A DNA stretch of 64,000 nt from an uncultured Cedecea sp. (GCF_947498825.1 NZ_CANMLV010000012.1:62001-126000); one strand, 5' to 3'. Shown: positions 21,070-30,304, numbered from the stretch's first letter. Notes: generated by a model from the letters alone, not told the origin. Numbers and translations: made by a program.

Positions 21070-21098
21070 ACCCACAGTGCGATCGCTGTGGGTTTTTT
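21070..21098 (+). terminator. Intrinsic terminator of purF
   Basis: 8-bp stem ACCCACAG (21070-21077) / CTGTGGGT (21086-21093), then T residues. The 8-base loop region contains the palindrome GCGATCGC. Confidence 0.9.
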
Positions 21099-21195
21099 GA
21101 TGCTGAAAGGGCAGAGCGTCAAGCAAATATGGCGGGCTATTCTCACCAGTAAATCATATTCACCGCTATTCCACGCGACTCTCCGATGAGTGGGT

Positions 21196-21466
21196 TCAGT
21201 CGGGAGAAGGTCCACGTTCCAGAAAGCCAGACAGGGCAATGTAACTGCGAACTGAACGTACGCCTTCCACACACTGTATTTCCATCAAAAAATTTTCCAG
21301 CGATTCCGTATCCGCAGCGCGTACCTTAATCAGAACACATCCATCACCAGCAACGGTATGCAGTTCCTCAACTTCTTTTCTGCTGGTGAACTGAAGCAGG
21401 GCTCGGGTTGCGGCATAACTACTCGTATCGATAACCAGAAACGTTAACAATGTTCTTCCGAGTTTA
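21196..21466 (-). pseudogene. Truncated Lrp/AsnC-family regulator (C-terminal domain only)
   Basis: The minus frame that ends at 21196 codes about 90 residues like the C-terminal ligand-binding (RAM) domain of Lrp/AsnC regulators: LTFLVIDTSSYAATRALLQF, then EELHTVAGDGCVLIKVRA and VEGVRSVRSYIALS. Full proteins are about 150 residues. The N-terminal helix-turn-helix is missing, and upstream of about 21466 the DNA abruptly becomes the 3' part of a transporter gene on the other strand. It can be read from 21504, but those first residues have no family similarity. It could not bind DNA by itself. The family call is fairly sure; the exact breakpoint is inferred. Confidence 0.7.
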
Positions 21467-21480
21467 CAGCCATCCAGAAA

Positions 21481-21723
21481 TTGGTCATGGATCGCGCTAC
21501 TCATGCAGGTGCACCAACAATGGCTGCTTCGGTAAATATTGGCATGTTTAATCTGGGGAATGCACTAGGTGCCTGGGTTGGCGGGGCGACCATTGCTGCA
21601 GGATTGGGTCTGGTTTCGCCAAACTGGGCAGGCGCTATTCTCTCCTTTATTGCTTTGGGGCTGGCTTTCCTTGCCTGGCAAAGTGCCAGAAGGGAATATA
21701 TCCTGTCGTCAGAAACAGGCTGA
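21481..21723 (+). pseudogene. 3' remnant of an MFS transporter (AraJ/YdhP-like)
   Basis: About 70 residues that match the last two membrane helices of an AraJ-type major facilitator: HAGAPTMAASVNIGMFNLGN, then ALGAWVGGATIAAGLGL and a final helix GAILSFIALGLAFLAW. A whole transporter of this type has about 390 residues, so roughly 300 N-terminal residues are gone. The only starts are the TTG at 21481 and an ATG two codons later, with no convincing ribosome binding site. Together with the AsnC-type remnant on the other strand it marks the ends of a former divergent regulator-exporter pair. Confidence 0.7.
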
Positions 21724-21801
21724 AAATATCTATTATTTTAGCTGCGGGATATGGCAGGCTTACCCGTGGAGGGAGGATGTCAGCATTGGAGAGTCTGCAT
21801 T

Positions 21802-22347
21802 GTGGAACTACTATTACTGCGTCATGGTAAGCCTGAGATTGAAAGCGTAACCACTATCAGAGCCGCTGCGATGAACGCCTGGATAAAAGACTATGATGCG
21901 GCAGGCATCACGGATGCACCCGATGCTTCAGTCGTCGCAGCCTGTCAGAAGCATTTTGTTGTTACCAGTCCGATGCCACGGGCGCTGGAGTCCGTAACGG
22001 CGCTTGGGCTGAAACCCTATATGATAATAGCGGCGCTCTGTGAAGCGCCGTTGCCTGCTTTTAACCTCCCGTTGCTTAAGTTAACCCCTCTTACTTGGGC
22101 TACCCTGTACCGTCTGTTCTGGATGGCGGGAGTCAGCGGTGACGTGGAGAGTTTTACCTCAGTGAAAAAAAGAGCGGCGTCCGTTGCTGATGAGCTTGCT
22201 AATCTGACAGAAGCACATGGGCGGGTACTCAGTGTCGGGCATGGCTTTATGAACATGCTGATTGCCAGAGAGCTACAAAAGGCTGGCTGGAAACAGCAAA
22301 ATCCCAGAGAGTCAGGATACTGGGCGGGTATGGCGCTGGTACGGTGA
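21802..22347 (+). CDS. Histidine phosphatase family protein
   Basis: Phosphoglycerate-mutase-like phosphatase of unknown substrate. The N-terminus reads VELLLLRHGKPE with the catalytic RHG at residues 7-9. A second element SPMPRALESV supplies an Arg, and VGHGFMNMLIAREL the second catalytic His. The frame is open from 21751, but GTG at 21802 with GGAGAG 8 bases before it puts RHG at the usual distance from the start, giving 181 residues. The gene is not part of the E. coli purF-ubiX junction and sits beside two gene remnants, so it belongs to a lineage-specific patch. It looks intact. Confidence 0.8.
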   Translation: MELLLLRHGKPEIESVTTIRAAAMNAWIKDYDAAGITDAPDASVVAACQKHFVVTSPMPRALESVTALGLKPYMIIAALCEAPLPAFNLPLLKLTPLTWATLYRLFWMAGVSGDVESFTSVKKRAASVADELANLTEAHGRVLSVGHGFMNMLIARELQKAGWKQQNPRESGYWAGMALVR

Positions 22348-22439
22348 GCGCGTAATGCGCGTCAACGAGCCAAAGGCAAGCAACACGCAGCCTCTTTAAA
22401 TGTCATAGATATTGAATGTTGCATTAGTCTTTAGCAGCC

Positions 22440-22511
22440 AACCCATAGATAATGGCTTTTCAGCACAAAAGCTGCGTCAGGAATATCAACTTCACCATTA
22501 AGCTATGGGTT
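22440..22511. repeat. Long inverted repeat upstream of ubiX
   Basis: Arms AACCCATAG-ATA-ATGG (22440-22455) and CCAT-TAAG-CTATGGGTT (22495-22511) pair over 9 plus 4 bp around a small internal loop, enclosing about 39 bases. It ends 16 bases before the ubiX ATG. It could be a terminator-like or leader structure, or the end of a small non-coding element. Confidence 0.55.
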
Positions 22512-22526
22512 GACAGAAGGTAATAC

Positions 22527-23096
22527 ATGAAACGATTGATTGTCGGTATGTCCGGGGCCAGCGGCGCTATTTATGGCGTCCGTTTACTTGAAGTGCTACA
22601 GCAATTGCCCGATGTCGAAAGCCATCTGGTGATGAGCCATGCTGCGCGTCAGACCCTTGCACTGGAAACCGATTATTCGCTACGCGATGTACAGGCTCTG
22701 GCAGATGTAGTGCATGACTCGCGCGATATTGCGGCCAGTATTTCTTCAGGCTCCTTTAGAACCGCGGGCATGGCGGTTCTGCCTTGTTCGATAAAAACCT
22801 TATCCGGTATTGTTAACAGTTATACCGATGGCTTGTTAACCCGGGCTGCGGATGTGGTGCTGAAAGAACGCCGCCCCTTAGTTCTGGCTGTGCGTGAAAC
22901 ACCGCTTCATTTGGGGCACTTACGTCTGATGACCCAGGCTGCTGAACTGGGAGCGATTATCATGCCACCAGTACCTGCTTTTTATCATCGTCCGCAGTCG
23001 ATTAACGAAATCATTGATCAGACCATTAATCGCATTCTCGATCAGTTTGATATCGAACTTCCTTGTGATCTGTTTACGCGCTGGAACGGTGCGTAA
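22527..23096 (+). CDS. ubiX: Flavin prenyltransferase UbiX
   Basis: Makes prenylated FMN, the cofactor of the decarboxylase UbiD in ubiquinone synthesis. Flavoprotein fold with MSGASGAIYGVRLLE at the N-terminus and the conserved VLPCSIKTLSGIVNSYTDGL and RETPLHLGHLRLM segments. 189 residues, the E. coli length. Here it is separated from purF by the accessory patch. Confidence 0.97.
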   Translation: MKRLIVGMSGASGAIYGVRLLEVLQQLPDVESHLVMSHAARQTLALETDYSLRDVQALADVVHDSRDIAASISSGSFRTAGMAVLPCSIKTLSGIVNSYTDGLLTRAADVVLKERRPLVLAVRETPLHLGHLRLMTQAAELGAIIMPPVPAFYHRPQSINEIIDQTINRILDQFDIELPCDLFTRWNGA

Positions 23097-23116
23097 ACCT
23101 GCTGCCCTGATATAGC

Positions 23117-23131
23117 GCACCAGAACAGGGC
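23117..23131 (+). promoter_or_regulatory. Candidate NtrC half-conserved site upstream of argT
   Basis: GCACC-AGAAC-AGGGC resembles the NtrC palindrome GCACC-N5-GGTGC, with the right half degraded. It lies about 185 bases before the sigma54-type promoter, a usual enhancer distance. Weak alone; supported by the promoter type. Confidence 0.3.
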
Positions 23132-23300
23132 ATCGACTTCTCGGAGAATTGTGCTCTGACTGACAATTTTGAAAGATTTAATCCCTCATTTACCCGGATA
23201 CTCTTTTTCCCTGCCAGTGAAAGCTGCTATCTTTCATTTTGATAGCACTTGCGCAACCATCTTATAACAAAAAGGATATTTTCCTGGTGCGCGAGGAGTG

Positions 23301-23318
23301 TTGGCATGAAAACTGCAA
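23301..23318 (+). promoter_or_regulatory. Sigma54-type promoter of argT
   Basis: TTGGCATGAAAACTGCAA has the invariant GG-N10-GC arrangement (GG 23303-23304, GC 23315-23316) and close fit to TGGCACG-N4-TTGCA. It lies about 65 bases before the argT ATG. In Salmonella the argT promoter is nitrogen-regulated, which supports the call. Confidence 0.65.
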
Positions 23319-23383
23319 ATTTCTGCTAAAGCACTATCACACAACAACACGCCACTTATAAGAAGCCAAACCTGAGGTATTGT

Positions 23384-24163
23384 ATGAAGAAATCGGTAAT
23401 TGCTCTGTCCTTGTTGCTCGGTCTTTCCGGCTCCTTTAGTGTTTTTGCCCAAGGGCAAACGCTGCGTCTGGGAACGGATACGACTTACGCGCCGTTTTCA
23501 TCCAAAGATGCAAAAGGAGAATTCATTGGCTTTGATATTGACCTGGGCGACGAGCTTTGTAAGCGTATTGACGCTAAATGTACTTGGGTCGCCAGCGACT
23601 TTGACGCGCTGATCCCGTCCCTGAAAGCGAAAAAAATTGACGCGATTATCTCTTCTCTCTCTATCACTGATAAACGTAAGCAAGAAATTCTGTTCTCAGA
23701 AAAACTTTATGCTGCTAATCCACGCCTGATTGCGGCAAAAGGCTCAACGTTACAACCGACCCTGGAGTCACTGAAAGGCAAGCACGTTGGCGTATTACAA
23801 GGCTCAACTCAGGAAGCTTATGCTAATGCTGAATGGCGTACCAAAGGCATTGATGTTATCGCCTATGCTAACCAGGATTTGATCTACGCAGACTTAGCAG
23901 CGGGTCGTCTGGATGCGGCTTTGCAAGATGAAGTTGCCGCCAGTGAAGGTTTCTTAAAGCAACCGGCAGGTGCAGAATTTATTTTTGCCGGTCCGGCAGT
24001 TGATGACGTGCGTTATTTTGGTGTCGGTACCGGCATCGGATTGCGTAAAAATGATACTGAATTAAAAGCGTCGCTGGATAAAGCGCTGGCAGAAATGCGT
24101 GCAGACGGTACTTACGACAAATTAGCGAGCAAGTACTTTGATTTTAATGTTTACGGTAATTAA
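23384..24163 (+). CDS. argT: Lysine/arginine/ornithine-binding periplasmic protein ArgT
   Basis: Periplasmic solute receptor that delivers Lys, Arg and ornithine to the HisQMP2 importer. Signal peptide about 1-22 ([20 protein letters not shown], cleavage after VFA). Family-3 binding protein fold with [20 protein letters not shown] at the start of the mature domain and [12 protein letters not shown] near the hinge. 259 residues. About 70 percent alike to the following hisJ, an ancient tandem duplication. Confidence 0.95.
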   Translation: MKKSVIALSLLLGLSGSFSVFAQGQTLRLGTDTTYAPFSSKDAKGEFIGFDIDLGDELCKRIDAKCTWVASDFDALIPSLKAKKIDAIISSLSITDKRKQEILFSEKLYAANPRLIAAKGSTLQPTLESLKGKHVGVLQGSTQEAYANAEWRTKGIDVIAYANQDLIYADLAAGRLDAALQDEVAASEGFLKQPAGAEFIFAGPAVDDVRYFGVGTGIGLRKNDTELKASLDKALAEMRADGTYDKLASKYFDFNVYGN

Positions 24164-24187
24164 GGTTATCCCTTAGTCTGTATAAGA

Positions 24188-24295
24188 GTTCTGAACAGAA
24201 TCTCAATCTGACAGGGTAAACAGGCATCAGTGTAACGAATTGATTAGTTTCTGCTGATACCTGTGTTATTACTGTCAGATTGCCTGTTTCAGAAC
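24188..24295. repeat. 108-base imperfect palindrome between argT and hisJ
   Basis: The outer arms begin with GTTCTGAACAGAAT and end with CTGTTTCAGAAC. Inner matched blocks are AATCTGACAG / CTGTCAGATT and ACAGG-ATCAG / CTGAT-CCTGT. The arms span 24188-24230 and 24254-24295. It fills most of the argT-hisJ gap. It may terminate or stabilise argT mRNA. It does not read like the ERIC consensus. Confidence 0.65.
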
Positions 24296-24327
24296 ATTAA
24301 GTAAAAGACGGTCTCTTGAGGATAATT

Positions 24328-25110
24328 ATGAAAAAGCGTGTTTTATCTCTGTCTCTGTTGGTTGCACTTTTTGCTGCCAGTTCTGCATTTGCTGAGATCC
24401 CTAAAAATCTGCGCATTGGTACGGATCCAACTTATGCGCCTTTTGAGTCAAAAAATGCTAAAGGAGAGCTAATCGGTTTTGATATCGATCTGGCAAAAGA
24501 GCTGTGTCAGCGCCTGAAAACTGAATGTGTGTTTGTTGAAAGCCCGTTAGACGGATTAATCCCGTCGCTGAAAGCAAAAAAAATTGATGCAATCATGTCC
24601 TCGCTTTCCATCACTGAAAAACGCCAAAAAGAAATTGCTTTTACCGACAAACTCTATGCAGCAGACTCTCGTCTGGTGGTTGCTAAAGGTTCCGCTATTA
24701 CGCCAGAGGCCGCCACTCTGAAAGGCAAGCGTGTCGGTGTGCTGCAAGGAACCACTCAGGAAACCTTCGGCAACGAACACTGGGCGCCGATAGGTATTGA
24801 AATTGTTTCTTATCAAGGCCAGGACTCTATTTACGCGGACTTAATTGCTGGGCGTATTGATGCGGCTTTCCAGGATGAGGTTGCGGCAAGTGAGGGCTTC
24901 CTGAAGCATCCAGCCGGTGCCGGTTATCAGTTTGGTGGACCTTCCATTAAAGATGAAGCATTATTTGGCGTCGGTACTGGTATGGGTATCCGTAAAGATG
25001 ACAATGAGCTGCGCGAAGCACTGAATGCAGCATTTGCTCAAATGCGTCAGGACGGAACTTACGACAAGCTGGCGAAGAAATATTTTGATTTCAATGTGTA
25101 CGGTGACTAA
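24328..25110 (+). CDS. hisJ: Histidine-binding periplasmic protein HisJ
   Basis: Histidine receptor of the HisQMP2 ABC importer. Signal peptide 1-22 ([20 protein letters not shown], cleavage after AFA), mature start [23 protein letters not shown] at 24328 with GAGG upstream gives 260 residues, the E. coli length; an upstream in-frame TTG at 24316 would wrongly extend the signal peptide. Tandem paralogue of argT. A hairpin follows before hisQ. Confidence 0.95.
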   Translation: MKKRVLSLSLLVALFAASSAFAEIPKNLRIGTDPTYAPFESKNAKGELIGFDIDLAKELCQRLKTECVFVESPLDGLIPSLKAKKIDAIMSSLSITEKRQKEIAFTDKLYAADSRLVVAKGSAITPEAATLKGKRVGVLQGTTQETFGNEHWAPIGIEIVSYQGQDSIYADLIAGRIDAAFQDEVAASEGFLKHPAGAGYQFGGPSIKDEALFGVGTGMGIRKDDNELREALNAAFAQMRQDGTYDKLAKKYFDFNVYGD

Positions 25111-25128
25111 ATATCACTATGAATAAAA

Positions 25129-25188
25129 CAGCCTCTTATTAAAGAGGCTGAAACCGATAATAAAACTTATTCTGTCTCTCCAGAGACA
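25129..25188 (+). promoter_or_regulatory. Two tandem hairpins in the hisJ-hisQ gap
   Basis: A 9-bp stem CAGCCTCTT (25129-25137) / AAGAGGCTG (25142-25150) is followed by a shorter one, TGTCTCT (25173-25179) / AGAGACA (25182-25188). In Salmonella a REP element at this junction protects hisJ mRNA and keeps the receptor more abundant than the membrane proteins. These hairpins occupy the same place and could have the same effect. Confidence 0.55.
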
Positions 25189-25289
25189 CAGGCCGCCTGA
25201 TAAACAGTAAGAAAGAAAACGCATTTTTTCTTTTTTTGTCAGTAATCTGGCTGGTAACAAAGCGCACTCTGACCGACAGGATACGCACC

Positions 25290-25976
25290 ATGTTGTATGG
25301 CTTTTCTGAAGTAATTTTAAAAGGCGCGCTGGTTACGCTTGAGCTGGCGCTTGCCTCCCTGGTTCTTGCTGTCGTCATAGGACTTGCGGGCGCCGGAGCA
25401 AAGCTCTCGAGAAACCGTCCGCTGGCATGGTTATTTGAAGGTTACACTACCCTTATTCGCGGAGTACCTGATTTAGTCCTTATGTTGTTGATTTTTTATG
25501 GACTACAGATGTTACTCAATGTGATTACCGATGCCTTAGGTTTTCAACAAATTGATATTGATCCTATGGCTGCGGGTATTGTTACTCTGGGCTTTATTTA
25601 TGGTGCTTATTTCACGGAAACTTTTCGTGGTGCCTATATGGCGGTGCCAAAAGGACATATCGAAGCGAGTACCGCATTTGGTTTTACCAGCTCACAAACT
25701 TTTCGCCGTATTTTATTTCCTGCGATGATGCGCTATGCCTTGCCGGGAATTGGTAATAACTGGCAGGTTATTCTCAAGGCAACGGCATTGGTTTCTTTAT
25801 TAGGATTGGAAGATGTGGTTAAAGCGACGCAACTCGCCGGAAAAAGTACCTGGCAACCGCTTTATTTTGCACTCGTCGCGGGGGGCATCTATCTGGTGTT
25901 CACCACGGTTTCTGCTGGGATCTTACTGTGGCTTGAACGCCGTTATTCTGTGGGCGTGAAGAGGGCCGAGCTATGA
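25290..25976 (+). CDS. hisQ: Histidine/basic amino acid ABC transporter permease HisQ
   Basis: One of two membrane subunits of the HisQMP2 importer. About five hydrophobic helices, with the EAA loop EASTAFGFTSSQTFRRILFP that contacts HisP. The frame is open from 25236, but ATG at 25290 gives MLYGFSEVILKG and 228 residues, the E. coli length. The stop overlaps the hisM start (ATGA). Confidence 0.95.
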   Translation: MLYGFSEVILKGALVTLELALASLVLAVVIGLAGAGAKLSRNRPLAWLFEGYTTLIRGVPDLVLMLLIFYGLQMLLNVITDALGFQQIDIDPMAAGIVTLGFIYGAYFTETFRGAYMAVPKGHIEASTAFGFTSSQTFRRILFPAMMRYALPGIGNNWQVILKATALVSLLGLEDVVKATQLAGKSTWQPLYFALVAGGIYLVFTTVSAGILLWLERRYSVGVKRAEL

Positions 25977-26686
25977 TAGAGATAATCCAGGAGTACTGGA
26001 AACCGTTATTATGGACGGATGGTTACAGAATGACCGGGATGGCAATGACCTTATGGTTATTAATTTCCTCGGTAGTGATGGGCGGTATTCTGGCCATATT
26101 TCTTGCCATTGGCCGGGTATCTGAGAACCGATTTATTTCTTTTCCTATCGCAGTCTTTACCTATATTTTTCGCGGTACGCCGCTGTATGTTCAGTTGCTG
26201 GTTTTTTATTCAGGATTTTATACCCTGGAAATTGTCAAAGAGACCGACTTTCTGAATGCTTTTTTCCGTAGCGGTCTGAATTGCACCATTCTGGCATTAA
26301 CATTAAATACCTGTGCCTACACCACAGAAGTTTTTGCCGGGGCAATTCGTGCGGTTCCACATGGTGAAATTGAAGCGGCGCGCGCCTATGGTTTTTCACG
26401 CTTTAAAATGTACCGTTGTATTATTATACCGTCAGCTTTACGTATTGCCCTGCCGGCCTACAGTAATGAAGTCATTCTGATGTTGCACTCAACAGCTCTG
26501 GCATTTACCGCAACGGTACCGGATTTACTAAAAATTGCCCGTGATATTAACGCTGCAACCTATCAGCCTTTTACCGCATTCGGTATTGCGGCGGTGTTAT
26601 ATTTGATCATTTCTTATGTGCTGATTAGCCTGTTCCGCAAAGCGGAGAAACGCTGGTTGCAACATGTTAAACCTGCTTCGCATTGA
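25973..26686 (+). CDS. hisM: Histidine/basic amino acid ABC transporter permease HisM
   Basis: Second membrane subunit of the importer, homologous to HisQ. The EAA loop reads EAARAYGFSRFKMYRCIIIP. 237 residues. Overlaps hisQ by 4 bases and is followed 10 bases later by hisP, so translation of the three is coupled. Confidence 0.95.
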   Translation: MIEIIQEYWKPLLWTDGYRMTGMAMTLWLLISSVVMGGILAIFLAIGRVSENRFISFPIAVFTYIFRGTPLYVQLLVFYSGFYTLEIVKETDFLNAFFRSGLNCTILALTLNTCAYTTEVFAGAIRAVPHGEIEAARAYGFSRFKMYRCIIIPSALRIALPAYSNEVILMLHSTALAFTATVPDLLKIARDINAATYQPFTAFGIAAVLYLIISYVLISLFRKAEKRWLQHVKPASH

Positions 26687-26696
26687 GTGATTGCTA

Positions 26697-27470
26697 ATGA
26701 CTGAGAATAAATTAAGCGTAACTGACTTGCATAAACGTTACGGTGAGCATGAAGTGCTTAAAGGCGTTTCATTAAATGCAAAGGCTGGAGATGTCATCAG
26801 TATTATTGGCTCTTCCGGATCGGGTAAAAGTACGTTTTTGCGTTGTATTAACTTCCTTGAAAAACCCAGTGAAGGGGCGATTAGTGTCAGTAATGAGACT
26901 ATCCAACTGGTGCGCGATAAAGACGGGCAATTAAAAGTCGCGGATAAGAATCAGTTGCGGTTATTACGCACTCGTCTGACCATGGTGTTTCAGCACTTCA
27001 ATTTGTGGAGTCATATGACGGTGCTGGAAAACGTTATGGAAGCGCCGATTCAAGTTTTGGGGTTGAACAAGGCAGAAGCGAAGGCAAGAGCGGTTAAGTA
27101 TCTGGAGAAAGTTGGCATTGATGAGCGCCAGCATATCAAGTATCCGGTGCATCTCTCTGGGGGGCAGCAACAGCGCGTTTCTATTGCCCGCGCGCTTGCA
27201 ATGGAGCCGGAAGTTCTGTTGTTTGATGAGCCAACCTCAGCCCTTGACCCCGAGTTAGTGGGTGAGGTTCTGCGTATTATGCAGAAGCTTGCGGAAGAGG
27301 GAAAAACCATGGTGGTTGTGACCCATGAAATGGAGTTTGCCCGTCATGTCTCCAGTCATGTTATTTTCTTGCATAAAGGGCGTATCGAAGAAGAGGGGAC
27401 GCCGGATGCCGTCTTTAATAATCCGAAAAGTGAACGACTACAGCAGTTTCTTTCCGGGTCATTGAAGTAA
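26697..27470 (+). CDS. hisP: Histidine/basic amino acid ABC transporter ATPase HisP
   Basis: ATPase dimer that powers HisQM. Walker [10 protein letters not shown], signature LSGGQQQR, Walker B VLLFDEP and the switch His in VVVTHEMEF are all present. ATG at 26697 gives 257 residues as in E. coli; an in-frame TTG two codons earlier (26691) is less likely. Last gene of the operon, convergent with yfcH. Confidence 0.96.
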   Translation: MTENKLSVTDLHKRYGEHEVLKGVSLNAKAGDVISIIGSSGSGKSTFLRCINFLEKPSEGAISVSNETIQLVRDKDGQLKVADKNQLRLLRTRLTMVFQHFNLWSHMTVLENVMEAPIQVLGLNKAEAKARAVKYLEKVGIDERQHIKYPVHLSGGQQQRVSIARALAMEPEVLLFDEPTSALDPELVGEVLRIMQKLAEEGKTMVVVTHEMEFARHVSSHVIFLHKGRIEEEGTPDAVFNNPKSERLQQFLSGSLK

Positions 27471-27479
27471 TGCTCTTCT

Positions 27480-27504
27480 CGGGTGGCCAACTCTTGGCCG
27501 CCCG
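27480..27504. terminator. Hairpin between convergent hisP and yfcH
   Basis: 11-bp stem with one G-T pair (arms 27480-27490 and 27494-27504) and a 3-base loop, ending just before the yfcH stop. The T-tract is weak. Confidence 0.6.
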
Positions 27505-28407
27505 TCATTCAGGCCTTTTGAAAATATCCTGCAGTGCATCGTCGATATTCTGCCAGCGGAATTGAAAACCAGAGGCTTCCAGACGTTGAGGCAACGCACG
27601 CTGTCCCCCGAGAACCAGCACTGACGATTCTCCCATCAGTATCTTTACCATAAAGGCCGGAGCCGGTAATCGTGCGGGTCTGTTTAGCGCTTTGCCTAAT
27701 GCTTGAGTAAATTTTGCATTAGAGACTGGATGAGGGGAAACCAAGTTACAGGGGCCAGTGAGTGGATGGTCAAGCAACCAAATAATGCCGTTAACCATAT
27801 CCTCAATATGTATCCAGGAAAGATACTGATGCCCGTTCCCCAAATGCCCTCCGAGGCCAAGACGAAAGGGGAGGCACATTTTACTCAGTGCGCCACCGTC
27901 GCGCGCCAGTACGACACCGGTACGTAACAGGCAAACGCGAGTCATCGCACTTTGAGCCTGCATGGCGATATCTTCCCACTGCTGGCAAAGGTGATGGGTA
28001 AATTCATTGTGTGGCGCGGTCATTTCTGTGATGATTTCCGAACCCTGGTCGCCGTAGTAACCGATAGCTGATCCTGAAATAAAGATGCCGGGCGGACATT
28101 TGCTGGCTCGGAATAAGGCGACAAGTTGCTCAGTGATATGCCAGCGGCTCTGGCAAAGATGTTCTTTCTGCGAGGGTGTCCAGCGCTTATCTGCTATGGG
28201 TTCACCGGCCAGGTTAATCACTGCATCGAAGTTATCAAGATGAGAAAGTAAGCTGAGTTCTGGAAGCAGTGTCACCGAGCTTCCCAGTAACTGGGAAGCT
28301 CGGGCTGGGGAGCGAGTGATAACGGTTATTTGTGCATCAGTTTTCAGTAAGCGAGTAATCAGGTGACGCCCAATTAGCCCGGTCCCGCCTGTCATTAATA
28401 TACGCAT
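27505..28407 (-). CDS. yfcH: Epimerase-like SDR protein YfcH
   Basis: Short-chain dehydrogenase/epimerase-like protein (SulA/YfcH family) with NAD(P)-binding [16 protein letters not shown] at the N-terminus. It has a C-terminal DUF1731-type region ([15 protein letters not shown]). Function unknown. ATG at 28407 with GGGGAG 5 bases before it gives 300 residues; an in-frame GTG two codons upstream is less likely. Follows folX by 23 bases, so folX-yfcH is an operon. The E. coli rpnB gene found between yfcH and hisP is absent here. Confidence 0.9.
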   Translation of the reverse strand: MRILMTGGTGLIGRHLITRLLKTDAQITVITRSPARASQLLGSSVTLLPELSLLSHLDNFDAVINLAGEPIADKRWTPSQKEHLCQSRWHITEQLVALFRASKCPPGIFISGSAIGYYGDQGSEIITEMTAPHNEFTHHLCQQWEDIAMQAQSAMTRVCLLRTGVVLARDGGALSKMCLPFRLGLGGHLGNGHQYLSWIHIEDMVNGIIWLLDHPLTGPCNLVSPHPVSNAKFTQALGKALNRPARLPAPAFMVKILMGESSVLVLGGQRALPQRLEASGFQFRWQNIDDALQDIFKRPE

Positions 28408-28430
28408 CTTCACTCCCCGTCTCAGAAACT

Positions 28431-28799
28431 TTACCGCTGCCAGCTCATGGACATGGATACGGAGTCGGCATAACGCAATGCATGCAGTTTATCTATCTCT
28501 ATTTCAGCATAAGTTACCCAAGGATGCTTGTGGGTGATATCCAGAACATCCTGAGTGAGTTTTTCCAGCAATGAAAAACGATTGTTTTCCACCAATTTAA
28601 TGATTTCTTTAGTGATGGTTCGGTAGTTCAAGGCATCACTGATATCTTCGCTGTTACGTGCTTTATCCGCCGGATAATGAATAACAACATTGATAACAAT
28701 GTCCTGACGATTGGCTATTTCTTCTTCTTTGATACCAATAAACGTACGCAGACGCAGGTTTTTTATACGGATGATAGCATCCGCTTGCGAGCTTGGCAT
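28431..28799 (-). CDS. folX: Dihydroneopterin triphosphate 2'-epimerase FolX
   Basis: FolB-like epimerase that turns 7,8-dihydroneopterin triphosphate into the monapterin form used for tetrahydromonapterin. 122 residues. Conserved [11 protein letters not shown] and the [13 protein letters not shown] block with the active-site Glu/Lys area are visible. A perfect FNR-type palindrome lies about 70 bases upstream. Confidence 0.94.
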   Translation of the reverse strand: MPSSQADAIIRIKNLRLRTFIGIKEEEIANRQDIVINVVIHYPADKARNSEDISDALNYRTITKEIIKLVENNRFSLLEKLTQDVLDITHKHPWVTYAEIEIDKLHALRYADSVSMSMSWQR

Positions 28800-28869
28800 A
28801 ACAGACTCCTTATTGAAAACTTTCTGTCAAAGAATATACCAGTGAGAAAAAAATATTGCCTGCCAATCC

Positions 28870-28883
28870 TTGATATATATCAA
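28870..28883. promoter_or_regulatory. FNR-type box between folX and yfcF
   Basis: TTGATATATATCAA is an exact match to the FNR consensus TTGAT-N4-ATCAA and is the core of a perfect 16-base palindrome (28869-28884). It lies between the divergent genes folX and yfcF. Which promoter it serves is not known. Confidence 0.65.
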
Positions 28884-28919
28884 GAATTCACGGCAATAAT
28901 ATCTTACTGAGTTTTTTAG

Positions 28920-29669
<750 letters not shown>

Positions 29670-29697
29670 TCCCCTAACCAAAATAGGGAGATACTGC

Positions 29698-30249
29698 ATG
29701 AAACTGATGTTTCTGTCTGATTTGCATGGTGCCCTGCCTGCGACTGAGGAGGCACTGAATATCTTTGCTGGCAGCGGTGCCCGGTGGCTGGTTATTCTCG
29801 GTGACTTATTAAATCATGGCCCACGTAATGCCCTGCCGCAAGGCTATTCCCCTGCTGCTGTCGCGCAATGTTTGAATCAGGTTGCGGATAAAGTGATTGC
29901 TGTGAGGGGGAACTGTGATAGTGAAGTTGACCAGATGCTATTAGATTTTCCAATAACCGCGCCCTGGCAGCAGGTATTATTGCCTCAGCAACGTCTTTTT
30001 TTGACACACGGACACCTATATAATCCCGACGAGTTGCCACCTCTGGCTACTGATGATGTTCTGGTTTTTGGTCATACTCATTTGCCTGTTGCCAGATATC
30101 AGCACTCGTATTATTTGTTTAATCCAGGCTCTGTCAGTATTCCAAAAGGCGGATATGAGGCAAGTTTTGGTATGCTTGATGATGGCGTTCTGAGCGTTCG
30201 TACCTTGAAAGGCAACAGGATGATTGCACAGGTTCGGATTACCCCGTAA
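29698..30249 (+). CDS. yfcE: Metallophosphoesterase YfcE
   Basis: MJ0936-type phosphodiesterase. Metal-binding motifs: [11 protein letters not shown] at residues 6-16, [25 protein letters not shown] and FGHTHLP. The frame is open from 29578, overlapping yfcF, but ATG at 29698 with AGGGAG upstream gives [11 protein letters not shown] and 183 residues (E. coli 184). Confidence 0.94.
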   Translation: MKLMFLSDLHGALPATEEALNIFAGSGARWLVILGDLLNHGPRNALPQGYSPAAVAQCLNQVADKVIAVRGNCDSEVDQMLLDFPITAPWQQVLLPQQRLFLTHGHLYNPDELPPLATDDVLVFGHTHLPVARYQHSYYLFNPGSVSIPKGGYEASFGMLDDGVLSVRTLKGNRMIAQVRITP

Positions 30250-30304
30250 CGTTACAAAAAATTTAATAACGCGTTTGAAAAACGCTCAGAAAAAGGTTTT
30301 CCTG

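Noticed and set aside
22510-22515. TTGACA taken as a -35 box for ubiX
   Set aside because: The matching -10 would fall inside the ubiX coding start, so it cannot make the ubiX mRNA.
24188-24295. ERIC element
   Set aside because: Size and palindromic form are similar, but the arms do not resemble the ERIC consensus core.
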